Both the position numbers and the translations under genes were made by a program. Source: Cyclobacteriaceae bacterium (GTDB lineage: Bacteria; Bacteroidota; Bacteroidia; Cytophagales; Cyclobacteriaceae). Taken from it: a DNA stretch of 64,000 nucleotides. This document shows, one piece after another, positions 18,905-28,114 of the stretch. Each line of letters opens with the position of its first letter. Positions within the stretch are counted from its first letter, which is position 1. A model generated the notes under the pieces. It did not search any database. It saw nothing but the letters and a program-made list of their open reading frames with translations, and was not told the DNA's origin. The stretch is from positions 372,001-436,000 of the forward strand of contig BPHC01000001.1 of assembly GCA_026003355.1 (NCBI GenBank), written 5' to 3'.

Positions 18905-19411
18905 ATGAAGCTTACATTCCTGGAAATGCGAACCAAACGACAACTGCGAAAAAACCGGGCAGACCGCACCAGCATGTCCTTTAAAAAAGCCCGCCATGTG
19001 GGGTTGCTCTTTACTATTGAGGACCGCAGAAAACACGACTACATAAAAAAGCTTATCCATAATCTTGAACTGGAAGGAAAGAAAGTAGAGGCTTTTGCCT
19101 TTCTGCCACCCAAAAAAGAAAATTATGAATTTTTGTTTGATTTCTTTACCCCTCAGGATATTTCCTTTTGGGGTGCAGTAAAATCGGAAAGAGCCTTGCG
19201 CTTTGCCGACACCCCTTTCGACTATCTGCTGTGTCTGGACCAAAAGCCACAAAGCCATATCCGTTACCTGCTTGCCCGCAGCCGCGCCCGTTGCCGCGCA
19301 GGTGCCTTCAGTGAAGAACTGCAGCCCTTCTTTGAACTGATGGTAAACGGGGTGAAATCGAATGTTGAGCTCATTGACCAACTCTATCAATTTACATCCA
19401 AGCTTAAATAA
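18905..19411 (+). CDS. DUF6913 family protein
   Basis: A 168-residue soluble basic protein. It has a motif HVGLLFTIEDRRKHDYIKKL near residue 35 and FDYLLCLDQKPQSHIRYLLARS near 110, which I associate with a conserved Bacteroidota family often next to dapA. The function is unknown. It lies between ligA and dapA with gaps of 2 bases on each side, so all three are probably co-transcribed. Confidence 0.7.
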   Translation: MKLTFLEMRTKRQLRKNRADRTSMSFKKARHVGLLFTIEDRRKHDYIKKLIHNLELEGKKVEAFAFLPPKKENYEFLFDFFTPQDISFWGAVKSERALRFADTPFDYLLCLDQKPQSHIRYLLARSRARCRAGAFSEELQPFFELMVNGVKSNVELIDQLYQFTSKLK

Positions 19412-19413
19412 TT

Positions 19414-20292
19414 ATGAAAAAACTGGAAGGCACCGGTGTTGCGCTGGTTACACCATTTAACGAAAAGGGCAAAATAGACTTCCCTGCCTTGCGCAAACTG
19501 CTTAAGCACACAGCCAGAGGCGTTGATTATTTTGTGGTAATGGGAACCACAGGCGAATCGGCCACCCTGAGCCCTGAGGAAAAAAACCAGGTGCTGCAGT
19601 TTGTGTTGGAAAATAACCCCCACAGATTACCGGTTGTTTACGGCATTGGCGGCAACAACACGCAGGCCGTACTCGACACCATAAAGCATACCGGTTTTTC
19701 GGGTGTTGCGGCCGTGCTTTCGGTTAGTCCCTACTACAACAAGCCTTCACAAGCCGGCATTGTTGAACATTTCCATGCGGTTGCCGATGCCTGCCCTGTG
19801 CCGGTAATTTTGTACAACGTACCCGGCCGTACCTCATCGAACCTCACAGCCGAAACAACCCTCAGACTGGCAGAACACCACAATATAATTGGTATTAAAG
19901 AAGCTTCGGGAAACATTGAACAGTGCATGCGCATAAGCCGCTACAAGCCGAAAAACTTTATGCTGATATCGGGCGATGACCTGCTTACTGCAGTGCTGTA
20001 CAGCATGGGCGGGCAGGGTGTTATATCCGTACTGGCCAATGCCTTTCCTTTAATCTTTAAAAAAGTAAAAGAAGAAGCCCGCAAAGGAAACTACCTCAAA
20101 GCCTCGCAGCAAATTTTCAGACTGCTGGAAATAAACGGACTGATGTATGAAGAGGGCAACCCCACCGGTGTAAAACAACTCTTGGCCGAAATGAACATAT
20201 GCCGGCCTTATGTACGCCTTCCCCTGGTTCCCGCCTCCGACGGGCTCAGGCAGCGCATCGCCACGGCTTATCAGGCCATAAAAAAAGGGTAG
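19414..20292 (+). CDS. dapA: 4-hydroxy-tetrahydrodipicolinate synthase
   Basis: A 292-residue TIM-barrel lyase. It shows GTTGESATLS (substrate-binding threonines), YNVPGRTSSN with the catalytic tyrosine, and GIKEASGN with the Schiff-base lysine. It condenses pyruvate and aspartate semialdehyde, the first committed step to diaminopimelate and lysine. The length is typical. The stop codon lies inside the stem of the terminator at 20281-20309. Confidence 0.95.
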   Translation: MKKLEGTGVALVTPFNEKGKIDFPALRKLLKHTARGVDYFVVMGTTGESATLSPEEKNQVLQFVLENNPHRLPVVYGIGGNNTQAVLDTIKHTGFSGVAAVLSVSPYYNKPSQAGIVEHFHAVADACPVPVILYNVPGRTSSNLTAETTLRLAEHHNIIGIKEASGNIEQCMRISRYKPKNFMLISGDDLLTAVLYSMGGQGVISVLANAFPLIFKKVKEEARKGNYLKASQQIFRLLEINGLMYEEGNPTGVKQLLAEMNICRPYVRLPLVPASDGLRQRIATAYQAIKKG

Positions 20293-20309
20293 GAAGCCTA
20301 CCCTTTTTT
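20281..20309. terminator. Bidirectional terminator between dapA and the Hc1-like gene
   Basis: GGGTAGG (20287-20293) pairs with CCTACCC (20297-20303), flanked by six A and six T, so it can end transcription from either side. The convergent genes dapA and the Hc1-like gene both end here. Confidence 0.88.
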
Positions 20310-20327
20310 ATGCATATCCGGCACAGA

Positions 20328-20504
20328 TTAACCTTTGCTCTTCAGCTCCTGCACTTCAATGCGGATTTGCTGAGCCATGTTTTTAAGCTCCTGCATTCCT
20401 TTTCTGAGGCGCGTTCCTGCTGCGCTATTGCCTTTGTTGTAAAACTTGTCAGCATCGGCTTCCAGCGAAGCAACAAGATTTTTCAGTTCTTGAAATTTTT
20501 GCAT
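20328..20504 (-). CDS. Histone H1-like Hc1 family protein
   Basis: A 58-residue protein read from ATG 20504 to TAA 20328. The sequence has SLEADADKFYNKGNSAAGTR followed by LRKGMQELKNMAQQIR, matching the short Bacteroidota members of the Hc1 family (Pfam Hc1). It is helical, with clustered lysines, and is thought to be a nucleoid-associated protein. It is a single gene converging on dapA with a shared terminator. Confidence 0.82.
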   Translation of the reverse strand: MQKFQELKNLVASLEADADKFYNKGNSAAGTRLRKGMQELKNMAQQIRIEVQELKSKG

Positions 20505-20589
20505 TGTACTGATATTTAAGGGGTTAATAATGTTTCAATACGCCAATTTAGCTAAAAACGCATAAAACCAACGAAAAACCGCATTTTTT

Positions 20590-21846
20590 TTATCGGGGCC
20601 GGGTAACGGCCACCAGTTCTTCGTTGCGGTAAAAGCCACTGTCCAGCTTGGATTTAAGGGCTGAAAAGGCATTCAGGGTGCGCTCTACATCTTCCAGCGA
20701 ATGGGCGGCCGTAGGGATAATCCTGAACATAATAACATCCTTAGGCACAACAGGATAGATTACCACCGAGCAGAAAATATTGAAGTTCTCCCGAAGGTCC
20801 ATGGCCATGTTGGCCGCTTCGCCCACCCCGCCCTTAAAGAGCACGGGGGTAACTGGTGAACTGGTCTGACCAATATTAAAACCGCGCTCGCGCAAACCGT
20901 TCTGCATGGCGTTAACAATTTGCCATAGCTTTTCTCTTAGCATGGGTTGCGTGCGCAGCAGTTCCAGTCGCTTTAAAGCACCAATAACCAGCGGCATCGG
21001 CAGGCTTTTGGCATATATCTGAGACCGAACCGAGTACCGCAGATATTTAATAACCCGCGCGTCGCCTCCTATAAAAGCGCCAATGCTGGCCATTGATTTG
21101 GCAAACGTAGAGAAATACAGGTCAATGCCCTCCTGCACACCCTGCTCCTCTCCTGTACCAGCACCGGTTTTACCCATGGTACCAAATCCGTGGGCATCGT
21201 CCACAAACAGGCGGAAGTTATATTTCTTTTTCAATTCTACCACGCCCTTCAGGTCGCCCTGCCGGCCGCTCATGCCAAACACGCCTTCGGTTATTACCAG
21301 TATTCCTCCCCCGGTTTCATTAGCCAGGCGGGTAGCCCGTTGCAGCTGTTTTTCCAGGCTGCCCATATCATTATGGGCGTAAACAAACCGCTTGCCCATA
21401 TGCAAACGCACACCATCAATTATGCAGGCATGCGATTCGGCATCGTAAACAATCACATCTTTTCGGTCAACCAGCGCATCAATAACCGACACTACGCCCT
21501 GATAGCCGTAATTCAGCAGCATTACATCTTCTTTGCCTATAAATGCCGCAAGTTGTTTTTCCAGTTCGATATGATGTACCGAGTTGCCCGACATCATGCG
21601 CGCACCCATGGGATGACCCAATCCGAAACGGGCAGCGGCCTCGGCATCGGCTTTGCGCACTTCCGGATGGTTGGCCAAACCCAGGTAATTATTCAGGCTC
21701 CAGTTTAAAACGGGCCGGCCGTTAAAGGTCATGTGCGGCCCGATTTCCCCCTCCAACTTGGGGAAAAAGAAATAGTCATCAGGAAGATGGGAATATTTGG
21801 CCAGGGGGCCGGCTTCCATCTTGAGCTTCTCAAATAAGTCGGTCAT
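20590..21846 (-). CDS. Alpha-oxoamine synthase (serine palmitoyltransferase or 3-ketocapnine synthase-like)
   Basis: A 418-residue PLP enzyme of the class II AONS/KBL/SPT family. It has NNYLGLANHPEV, GYQGVVSVIDALV, DAESHACIIDGVR, FVDDAHGFGTMG (cofactor Asp and His) and STFAKSMASIGAF with the PLP lysine. Family members condense an acyl thioester with an amino acid. In this phylum the likely products are sphingolipid (serine) or sulfonolipid (cysteate) long-chain bases; the sequence alone does not settle which. The longer N-terminus (KYSHLPDDYFFFPKLEG) sets it apart from biotin-pathway BioF. It is a single gene, divergent from the biotin carboxylase gene. Confidence 0.8.
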   Translation of the reverse strand: MTDLFEKLKMEAGPLAKYSHLPDDYFFFPKLEGEIGPHMTFNGRPVLNWSLNNYLGLANHPEVRKADAEAAARFGLGHPMGARMMSGNSVHHIELEKQLAAFIGKEDVMLLNYGYQGVVSVIDALVDRKDVIVYDAESHACIIDGVRLHMGKRFVYAHNDMGSLEKQLQRATRLANETGGGILVITEGVFGMSGRQGDLKGVVELKKKYNFRLFVDDAHGFGTMGKTGAGTGEEQGVQEGIDLYFSTFAKSMASIGAFIGGDARVIKYLRYSVRSQIYAKSLPMPLVIGALKRLELLRTQPMLREKLWQIVNAMQNGLRERGFNIGQTSSPVTPVLFKGGVGEAANMAMDLRENFNIFCSVVIYPVVPKDVIMFRIIPTAAHSLEDVERTLNAFSALKSKLDSGFYRNEELVAVTRPR

Positions 21847-21873
21847 GTTCGGATTGGTGTTTTAAAATTGCGG

Positions 21874-21881
21874 CAAAAATA
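21874..21881 (-). promoter_or_regulatory. -7 promoter box TATTTTTG of the oxoamine synthase gene
   Basis: Exact TAnnTTTG match on the minus strand, 27 bases before ATG 21846. Confidence 0.5.
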
Positions 21882-21923
21882 ACGAAAAACACTCATAATC
21901 CCCTTCCGGCATTGCCTGTGCCA

Positions 21924-21954
21924 TTGGCGCAACGGTTTTAATTCATTAGCATTG
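21924..21954 (+). promoter_or_regulatory. Promoter of the biotin carboxylase gene
   Basis: TTG (21924-21926), 20 bases, then TAGCATTG (21947-21954, one mismatch to TAnnTTTG). The ATG follows 11 bases later at 21966. Confidence 0.45.
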
Positions 21955-21965
21955 CAATTTTGTAT

Positions 21966-23459
21966 ATGAAGAAAATAACCAAAATACTGGTGGCCAACAG
22001 GGGTGAGATAGCCCTTCGCATTATGCGAAGTGCCCGTGAGATGGGCATCCGCACGGTGGCGGTGTTCAGCGAGGCCGACCGCCAGGCACTGCACGTTCGC
22101 TTTGCCGATGAAGCGGTTTGTATTGGTCCGCCTCCTTCTTCGGCTTCTTATCTCAACATACCGGCCATATTAAAGGCTGCCAGGCTTACCGGTGCCGATG
22201 CCATACATCCCGGTTACGGCTTTTTATCTGAAAACGAAGCCTTCGCCCGGGCTGTCCTGGACGAAGGAATTGTATTTATAGGTCCATCGCCTTCTTCTAT
22301 TTCCTTAATGGGTAGCAAGCTGGCTGCAAAAAAAGCCGTTGAGGCATTTGGCGTGCCTCTGGTTCCGGGTACAAGCGAGCCCATAGCCGATCCCGTCGCT
22401 GCCAAAAAGCTTGCTGCCCGCATTGGCTATCCGGTTTTGATAAAAGCCAGTGCCGGAGGAGGGGGCAAGGGCATGCGCATAGTTAACCGCGAAGACGAGT
22501 TCGATGAACAAATGGAACGTGCCGTTAGCGAGGCAACAGCCGCTTTCGGTGATGGATCGGTGTTTATCGAAAAATATGTGTCCAGCCCCAGGCATATTGA
22601 ATTCCAGATATTTGGCGATACGCACGGCAACATCGTTCATCTGTTCGAGCGGGAGTGCTCCATACAACGCCGGCACCAGAAAGTTATTGAAGAAGCGCCC
22701 TCATCGGTGCTCACACCCCGGCTCAGGCAGGCCATGGGCGAAGCCGCCATAAACGTAGCGCGGTCGGCACAATACTATGGCGCCGGCACGGTAGAATTTA
22801 TCCTGGACGAAAATCTTAACTTCTACTTTCTTGAAATGAACACCAGGTTACAGGTTGAACATCCGGTTACTGAAATGATTACCGGGCTGGACCTGGTGAA
22901 GCTGCAGATACAGGTGGCGCAGGGCGAAAAACTGCCCTTTTCACAATCCGACATAACCATGCACGGGCATGCCATTGAGATACGCGTTTATGCCGAAGAC
23001 CCCGCCAACAACTTTCTTCCGGATGTGGGCCGTTTAACAACCTATCAGCGACCGCAGGGACACGGCATACGGGTCGATGACGGCTTTGAAGAAGGTATGG
23101 AAATACCGGTGCATTACGACCCCATGATTGCCAAGCTCATTGCCCATGCCGGCAGCCGCCCCGAAGCCATAGCCAAAATGCTGCGCGCCATAGACGAATA
23201 CCGCATTACCGGTGTGGCCACCACGCTTCCGTTCTGCCGGTTTGTGCTCAGGCATCCGGCCTTTTACAACGGAAAATTTGACACCCGTTTTGTTGAACAG
23301 CACTACCGACCGGAAAAACTTGTTCATGAACCTGACGAAGAAACTGTGGAAGTGGCAGCAGCCCTGGCTGCTCTGGCTGCATCAGAAAGCGAACGTCAGG
23401 TAACAGCGCTGCCTGTGGCCAATCAGGTAAGCAAGTGGAAGTTAAACCGCCTGTACTAG
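21966..23459 (+). CDS. accC: Biotin carboxylase subunit of an acyl-CoA carboxylase
   Basis: A 497-residue ATP-grasp enzyme with the full biotin carboxylase domain order: ILVANRGEIALR, HPGYGFLSEN, the glycine-rich ATP loop KASAGGGGKGM, ERECSIQRRHQKVIEE, and EMNTRLQVEHPVTE with the catalytic Arg and Glu. It carboxylates biotin on a carrier protein. A tail of about 45 residues beyond the usual 450 (EEVEVAAALAALA-like region) suggests the acetyl/propionyl-CoA carboxylase type with a separate carrier. No carrier or carboxyltransferase gene is adjacent, so its exact substrate is open. The start is ATG 21966; the TTG at 21960 lies in the promoter region. Confidence 0.88.
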   Translation: MKKITKILVANRGEIALRIMRSAREMGIRTVAVFSEADRQALHVRFADEAVCIGPPPSSASYLNIPAILKAARLTGADAIHPGYGFLSENEAFARAVLDEGIVFIGPSPSSISLMGSKLAAKKAVEAFGVPLVPGTSEPIADPVAAKKLAARIGYPVLIKASAGGGGKGMRIVNREDEFDEQMERAVSEATAAFGDGSVFIEKYVSSPRHIEFQIFGDTHGNIVHLFERECSIQRRHQKVIEEAPSSVLTPRLRQAMGEAAINVARSAQYYGAGTVEFILDENLNFYFLEMNTRLQVEHPVTEMITGLDLVKLQIQVAQGEKLPFSQSDITMHGHAIEIRVYAEDPANNFLPDVGRLTTYQRPQGHGIRVDDGFEEGMEIPVHYDPMIAKLIAHAGSRPEAIAKMLRAIDEYRITGVATTLPFCRFVLRHPAFYNGKFDTRFVEQHYRPEKLVHEPDEETVEVAAALAALAASESERQVTALPVANQVSKWKLNRLY

Positions 23460-23464
23460 CATTC

Positions 23465-24763
23465 ATGGCTGAAATATTACCTATCAGGGCCTGGCGTTAC
23501 AACCCTCAGCTGGCCGCCGAAATAGAAGCGCTTACTGCTCCCCTGTTCGATGTGGTGTCAGAAAAGCAGCGACAGGCACTTTACCGTAATTCCTACAACA
23601 GCATTCACCTAACCGTGCCGCAGGGCACACCTCAACAGGCTGCGCAACTGCTGCAAAGCTGGAAAGAAAATAATATTTTAATTCAGGATAAGTTGCCGGG
23701 CATTTATGTGTATTACCAGTACTTTACCCTGCCGGGCAATCCCAAACCCTTTTGCCGGAAGGGATTCATCTGCCATGTGCGCGTGTACGATTGGAACGAA
23801 GGCATAATACTGAGACACGAAAACACTATCCCTGGCGCTGTGAACGACCGCATTGCACTGCTGGAAAGCACCGCTTTTCACAGCAGTCCCACGCACGGAC
23901 TGTATGAAGATCCGAACTTTACACTTGAACCGCTGATGGATGAAGCCATGACCCAGCCCCTGTACGAAACGGAGGACTATCAGGGTGTACGCGATGTATT
24001 GGCGGTTATTCACGATGCCCGGGCCATAAAAATGTTTATGCAGGTGCTCCGCGATAAAACCCTGGTGCTGGCCGATGGACACCACCGCTACGAAGCTTCG
24101 ATTGCGGTAAAACAAAAGTGCCGGGCTGCCAGCCCCCACCACACCGGCAAGGAAGGATACAATTATCACCTGATGTACTTAACCAATACAAAGGCCAACG
24201 ACCTCTGCATTTTGCCCACGCACCGGCTTATAAAAGATTTACCCGGCCTGAATGAACAAGCGGTAATGAAAAAACTTGAAGAATATTTTGCCATACGGCC
24301 GCTGGAAGAGCCCGATACCATACCCGAAATTATAGCCGGAAAACCCTGGGCGTTTGGTTTGATTTTTCCCGAAAACGCCTACAAAATCCGCCTCAAACCC
24401 GAGGCGCTTACCCGGATTACCTGGCCCTTTCCGAAAGAAATTCTGGAACTTGACCTCACCGTTTTGCACTATTTCATTCTTGAAAAGGCACTGGGCATAC
24501 CCGGTAAAACCCAGCGCTCATCACCATATGTGGCGTACGACCGCAATTTTTCCGATTGTCTGCTTAAAGTCATGCAGGGCAAAGCCCAGCTGGCCATCAT
24601 TACCAATCAGATAACGATTGAACAGGTGATGCAGGTATGCCGAAGCGGCTATACCATGCCCCAAAAATCGACCTATTTTTATCCTAAGGTGATTAGCGGT
24701 TTTGTTTTCAGCTCCATACGGCAGTCTGAATTTGCCGTGCCACCCTACGCACCATTTCCCTGA
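23465..24763 (+). CDS. DUF1015 family protein
   Basis: A 432-residue soluble protein. It carries the family hallmark LADGHHRYEAS, NDRIALLES, and LPTHRLIKDLP. DUF1015 proteins are widespread and uncharacterised; a hydrolase or phosphatase role has been suggested but is unproven. ATG 23465 (MAEILPIRAWRYN) matches the usual family N-terminus. It begins 5 bases after the biotin carboxylase stop, so the two are probably co-transcribed, followed closely by maf. Confidence 0.88.
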   Translation: MAEILPIRAWRYNPQLAAEIEALTAPLFDVVSEKQRQALYRNSYNSIHLTVPQGTPQQAAQLLQSWKENNILIQDKLPGIYVYYQYFTLPGNPKPFCRKGFICHVRVYDWNEGIILRHENTIPGAVNDRIALLESTAFHSSPTHGLYEDPNFTLEPLMDEAMTQPLYETEDYQGVRDVLAVIHDARAIKMFMQVLRDKTLVLADGHHRYEASIAVKQKCRAASPHHTGKEGYNYHLMYLTNTKANDLCILPTHRLIKDLPGLNEQAVMKKLEEYFAIRPLEEPDTIPEIIAGKPWAFGLIFPENAYKIRLKPEALTRITWPFPKEILELDLTVLHYFILEKALGIPGKTQRSSPYVAYDRNFSDCLLKVMQGKAQLAIITNQITIEQVMQVCRSGYTMPQKSTYFYPKVISGFVFSSIRQSEFAVPPYAPFP

Positions 24764-24771
24764 ACACGGAT

Positions 24772-25341
24772 ATGATGCTGCAAAGGAAGCTCATTCTTGC
24801 CTCCACTTCGCCCCGCAGGCAATTTCTGCTGCGGGAAGCAGGTTTTGATTTTATAATAGAAAAACCTGATGCCGATGAATGCTTTCCACCGGAGCTGCCG
24901 GCAAGCCAGGTTGCGCGTTTTCTGGCCCTTAAAAAAGCTGAATCTTTTCGCGCCCGCATCGGCAATGAAATTGTGCTCACGGCCGATACGGTGGTTATAT
25001 TAAACAATGAAATTCTGAACAAACCCCAAAACCGATCGGAAGCCATATCGATGTTAAGCCGTTTAAGCGGCAAAACACATGTTGTAATAACCGGTGTATG
25101 CATACTTTCGGCCGAAAAGGAAATAACTTTTGACGACGCTACCGAAGTAACCTTCGCCTCATTAACCAGCCAGGAAATTGCCTTTTATGTGGATAAATAC
25201 AAGCCGTACGACAAAGCAGGTTCGTACGGTGCGCAGGATTTTATAGGAATGGTGGGCATTGAACGGATAAACGGCTCTTACTTTAATGTTATGGGTTTGC
25301 CCATGCACAAAGTGTACCGCGCTTTAAAAGATTGGGCATGA
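24772..25341 (+). CDS. maf: Maf-like nucleotide pyrophosphatase
   Basis: A 189-residue protein of the Maf/Ham1-like fold. It shows LILASTSPRRQFLL, the acidic ADTVVIL motif and KPYDKAGSYGAQD. Family members hydrolyse dTTP/UTP or modified nucleoside triphosphates to monophosphates and pyrophosphate, as house-cleaning enzymes. Start ATG 24772 or 24775. Its TGA overlaps the ATG of the next gene. Confidence 0.9.
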   Translation: MMLQRKLILASTSPRRQFLLREAGFDFIIEKPDADECFPPELPASQVARFLALKKAESFRARIGNEIVLTADTVVILNNEILNKPQNRSEAISMLSRLSGKTHVVITGVCILSAEKEITFDDATEVTFASLTSQEIAFYVDKYKPYDKAGSYGAQDFIGMVGIERINGSYFNVMGLPMHKVYRALKDWA

Positions 25342-26258
25342 ATAAAATTTGGCTGTTACTTGTTGACCACGTACGCCGGGATTTTCACGCCACCGCCTAC
25401 GCCTGTACAGGTGCATTTCTTATTGCCTCGCTGGCATTTAACTATGCCATAAACTTTGAAGATAACTATCTGGATACCCTCCCCGACCTGACGCGTTTTG
25501 CCGCCTATCTGGTCTGGCATAGCCTGGCCTGGTTTGTACCTGTTATGTCAGTAGGCTATTTCAAAAAGCTTCAACCCCTGTTATGGAGTAAAACGTTTTT
25601 AGGTACTTCTGTTTTTGCGTTGGTGTTGCTTAGCCTTGACCGTGTCTTGCCTTTTGTTTCCCAAACAATTATCAGTTTTTTTCATCCGCTTACCCACTAT
25701 TACTTAATTAAACTGGCCAACAACCTTTCGGGTTTGGTGGTACTGGTTTTTCCTCTGTTGGCATATTACCTGCTGTACCACCGCAACCAGGGCCATTTTT
25801 ACGGCCTTCGGCCCGGTGGCATAAGCCTGCGACCATACCTGGTGCTGCTTCTCCTTATGCTTCCAGTTCTGGTGGCAGCTGCTTTCCTGCCGGGTTTTCA
25901 GGCACAATACCCCATGTACCACAAAACCCCTGCCGATGTTTACTGGCAATGGCCGGCATGGGCAACTGCCACGGTGTACGAAATAAGCTATGCGCTGAAT
26001 TTCGTGGCCGTGGAGTTTTTTTACCGCGGTTTTCTGGTGCTGGGCATGGCTGCCTGGCTGGGCAGATCCTCAGTGTTGTGCATGTCGGTGCTGTATTGTT
26101 TTCTGCATTTCGGAAAACCCCTGCCCGAGGCCATCAGCTCAATTGCCGGAGGTTATATTTTAGGTGTAATTTCGTTTGAAACCCGCAGCATCTGGGGCGG
26201 TATTTTGGTACATATCGGCATTGCCTGGACAATGGAGTTTCTGGGTTTTATTATCTGA
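25338..26258 (+). CDS. CPBP-family intramembrane protease-like protein
   Basis: A 306-residue protein with about eight membrane helices. The C-terminal half carries the CPBP/Abi-type motifs: VEFFYRGFL (normally EExxxR; here the first Glu is Val), YCFLHFGKPLPEA and LVHIGIAW. The missing first glutamate may lower or change activity. The start is ATG 25338, which overlaps the maf stop (ATGA); a TTG at 25332 also fits but is less likely. It lies before the glycosyltransferase genes. Confidence 0.75.
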   Translation: MNKIWLLLVDHVRRDFHATAYACTGAFLIASLAFNYAINFEDNYLDTLPDLTRFAAYLVWHSLAWFVPVMSVGYFKKLQPLLWSKTFLGTSVFALVLLSLDRVLPFVSQTIISFFHPLTHYYLIKLANNLSGLVVLVFPLLAYYLLYHRNQGHFYGLRPGGISLRPYLVLLLLMLPVLVAAAFLPGFQAQYPMYHKTPADVYWQWPAWATATVYEISYALNFVAVEFFYRGFLVLGMAAWLGRSSVLCMSVLYCFLHFGKPLPEAISSIAGGYILGVISFETRSIWGGILVHIGIAWTMEFLGFII

Positions 26259-26267
26259 CTGTAGCTT

Positions 26268-27305
26268 ATGGAAATTAACGTTCCGGAATTTAATGCGAAC
26301 TACCGTCCAAATGGATTAAGTGTGGTTATACCCAATTACAATGGCGCAGACCTGCTGAAAAAAACGCTGCCGCCCCTTGAGGTGGCACTGCAAAAACTTG
26401 AGATACCCTGGGAAGTAATTGTTGCAGACGACTGCTCAACCGACCAATCAACGCACTTTATCAGGCAAAATTTTCCATGGATTACCCTTCTGGAAAAGCC
26501 AGAAAACGAAGGGTTTTCAAAAACCATAAATACGGGCATCGGGCAGGCACGGTTTGAGCTGGTGTTCCTGATGAACAGCGACATCATCCTTACCCCCGAT
26601 TACTTTGGTAAACAGTTTAAATACTTTAGCCTGCCCGACACGTTTGGTGTGTGCGGCCGCATTGCAGGCTGGGACGACAATTTTATTCAGGATGGCGCTC
26701 GCCTACCGGCATTTGAGCTGTTTAAACTGAAAATTTCCCGCCATTACATACCCACAGACCTCAACACCAATCCCTGCTTCACCTTATACCTTTCGGGAGC
26801 AAATGCACTGTTGAACCGCGAAAAACTTTTGCAGCTAAAAGGGTTTAACGAGATTTTCTCCCCGTTTTATGCCGAGGACCTCGAGTTGTCGGTCCGGGCC
26901 TGGCGCCGGGGCTGGAAATGCTATTACGAACACCAGGTGCTGTGCCGGCACCGGTTGTCGGCCACCATCCGTACAAAAGCCCGAAAGGATTACATAAAAA
27001 AAATTTACTATCGCAATAAACTTTTCTTTCACGGCATACACCTGCCGGCACTTTATCTGGCCGGCTTTATTATACAAACCGCTTGCGAGGCGCTGCTAAG
27101 GTTAATGCTTTTTAACCCCATCCTTTTACAGTCGTTGCTGATGTTTGCAAAGCAGCGGAGGCAATGGATGAAGGCAAGAAATGAATTTGCCAAAACCCCC
27201 GGCAGTGTATCTTTGCCCCAGGTGGTAAAAAATCTTAAAAGATCGGTTAAAAAGAGCAAGGTGGTCTTCTTCCGATCGGGCCAAATTTCAGCACCCGAAC
27301 CATGA
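26268..27305 (+). CDS. Family 2 glycosyltransferase
   Basis: A 345-residue GT-A enzyme. It has VVIPNYNGADLL, the nucleotide-binding VADDCSTDQS, a DxD-like NSDIIL, and YAEDLELSVRAWRRG (ED/RxxW acceptor site). A hydrophobic segment near residue 265-290 suggests membrane association. It probably transfers a sugar to lipopolysaccharide or another surface glycan. The stop overlaps the next start (ATGA). Confidence 0.88.
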   Translation: MEINVPEFNANYRPNGLSVVIPNYNGADLLKKTLPPLEVALQKLEIPWEVIVADDCSTDQSTHFIRQNFPWITLLEKPENEGFSKTINTGIGQARFELVFLMNSDIILTPDYFGKQFKYFSLPDTFGVCGRIAGWDDNFIQDGARLPAFELFKLKISRHYIPTDLNTNPCFTLYLSGANALLNREKLLQLKGFNEIFSPFYAEDLELSVRAWRRGWKCYYEHQVLCRHRLSATIRTKARKDYIKKIYYRNKLFFHGIHLPALYLAGFIIQTACEALLRLMLFNPILLQSLLMFAKQRRQWMKARNEFAKTPGSVSLPQVVKNLKRSVKKSKVVFFRSGQISAPEP

Positions 27306-28108
27306 ATGAACCTGTTGAATTTACTGTAATCTTCCGGGCGTGCGATAAGGTTACAGCTGTAAATAGAAATCCGCGGCCTTTCGGACTGGAAAAAACCGAG
27401 CTGGTTAAGCTTTGTTTCCTGAGCCTGGAAAAAGCACTCGAAAATTTACCGCACAAAATAATTGTTCTGGGCGATGACCTGTCGGATAATCTTTGTAATT
27501 TTTTCACAAATAAAAATATTAAGCTGATTACCGGGGTGTTTGGAAACGACAATTCTATACGAAAAACGCTGGAAATTGCAGCACAAGTGCCCGATAACCA
27601 ATGGATATATTTTTGTGAAGATGACTACCTTCATGCACCCGACGCCCTGAACAAAGCCGCTGATTTTATACGCGAACAACCTTCCGTTTTACAGCAATCT
27701 TTTAAAATTTACAATCCTTCATCGTGGATTAATCTCCAAAACAAGCCTTTGTTTCTTTTTCTTCCCGATTATCCTGACCGGTATATACCCAAGTACAGGA
27801 AACACGCTCTTATCGTAACAACGTCATCGTTGCATTGGCGCCAGGTTAGCCATATTACTTTCAGCTTTATTGCAAAATCAGCCACCATAAAGCGATTTCA
27901 TGCAATACTTTACAAGGCTGCGCACCGGGCAAACGACCGCATGCTGAGCCGCAAACTGTTTGGACGGCTGGGCTATGGACCAGGTAGCCGGGCTGTATGC
28001 TTCTCGCCGGTTCCGGGCCTGTCAACCCATATGCACCGTGACACCATGACCCCGCTGGTGGACTGGAAGGCCATATTAGACCATACTAAAGCAGCGCTCA
28101 ACAACTGA
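27302..28108 (+). CDS. Glycosyltransferase-like protein of unknown specificity
   Basis: A 268-residue protein translationally coupled to the preceding glycosyltransferase. IIVLGDDLSDNL and IYFCEDDYLHAP look like GT-A nucleotide-sugar and metal motifs (EDDY in place of DxD). A conserved HMHRDTMTPLVDW ends the protein. No closer family was recognised. Operon position supports a role in glycan assembly. Confidence 0.65.
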   Translation: MNEPVEFTVIFRACDKVTAVNRNPRPFGLEKTELVKLCFLSLEKALENLPHKIIVLGDDLSDNLCNFFTNKNIKLITGVFGNDNSIRKTLEIAAQVPDNQWIYFCEDDYLHAPDALNKAADFIREQPSVLQQSFKIYNPSSWINLQNKPLFLFLPDYPDRYIPKYRKHALIVTTSSLHWRQVSHITFSFIAKSATIKRFHAILYKAAHRANDRMLSRKLFGRLGYGPGSRAVCFSPVPGLSTHMHRDTMTPLVDWKAILDHTKAALNN

Positions 28109-28114
28109 AAAGAC

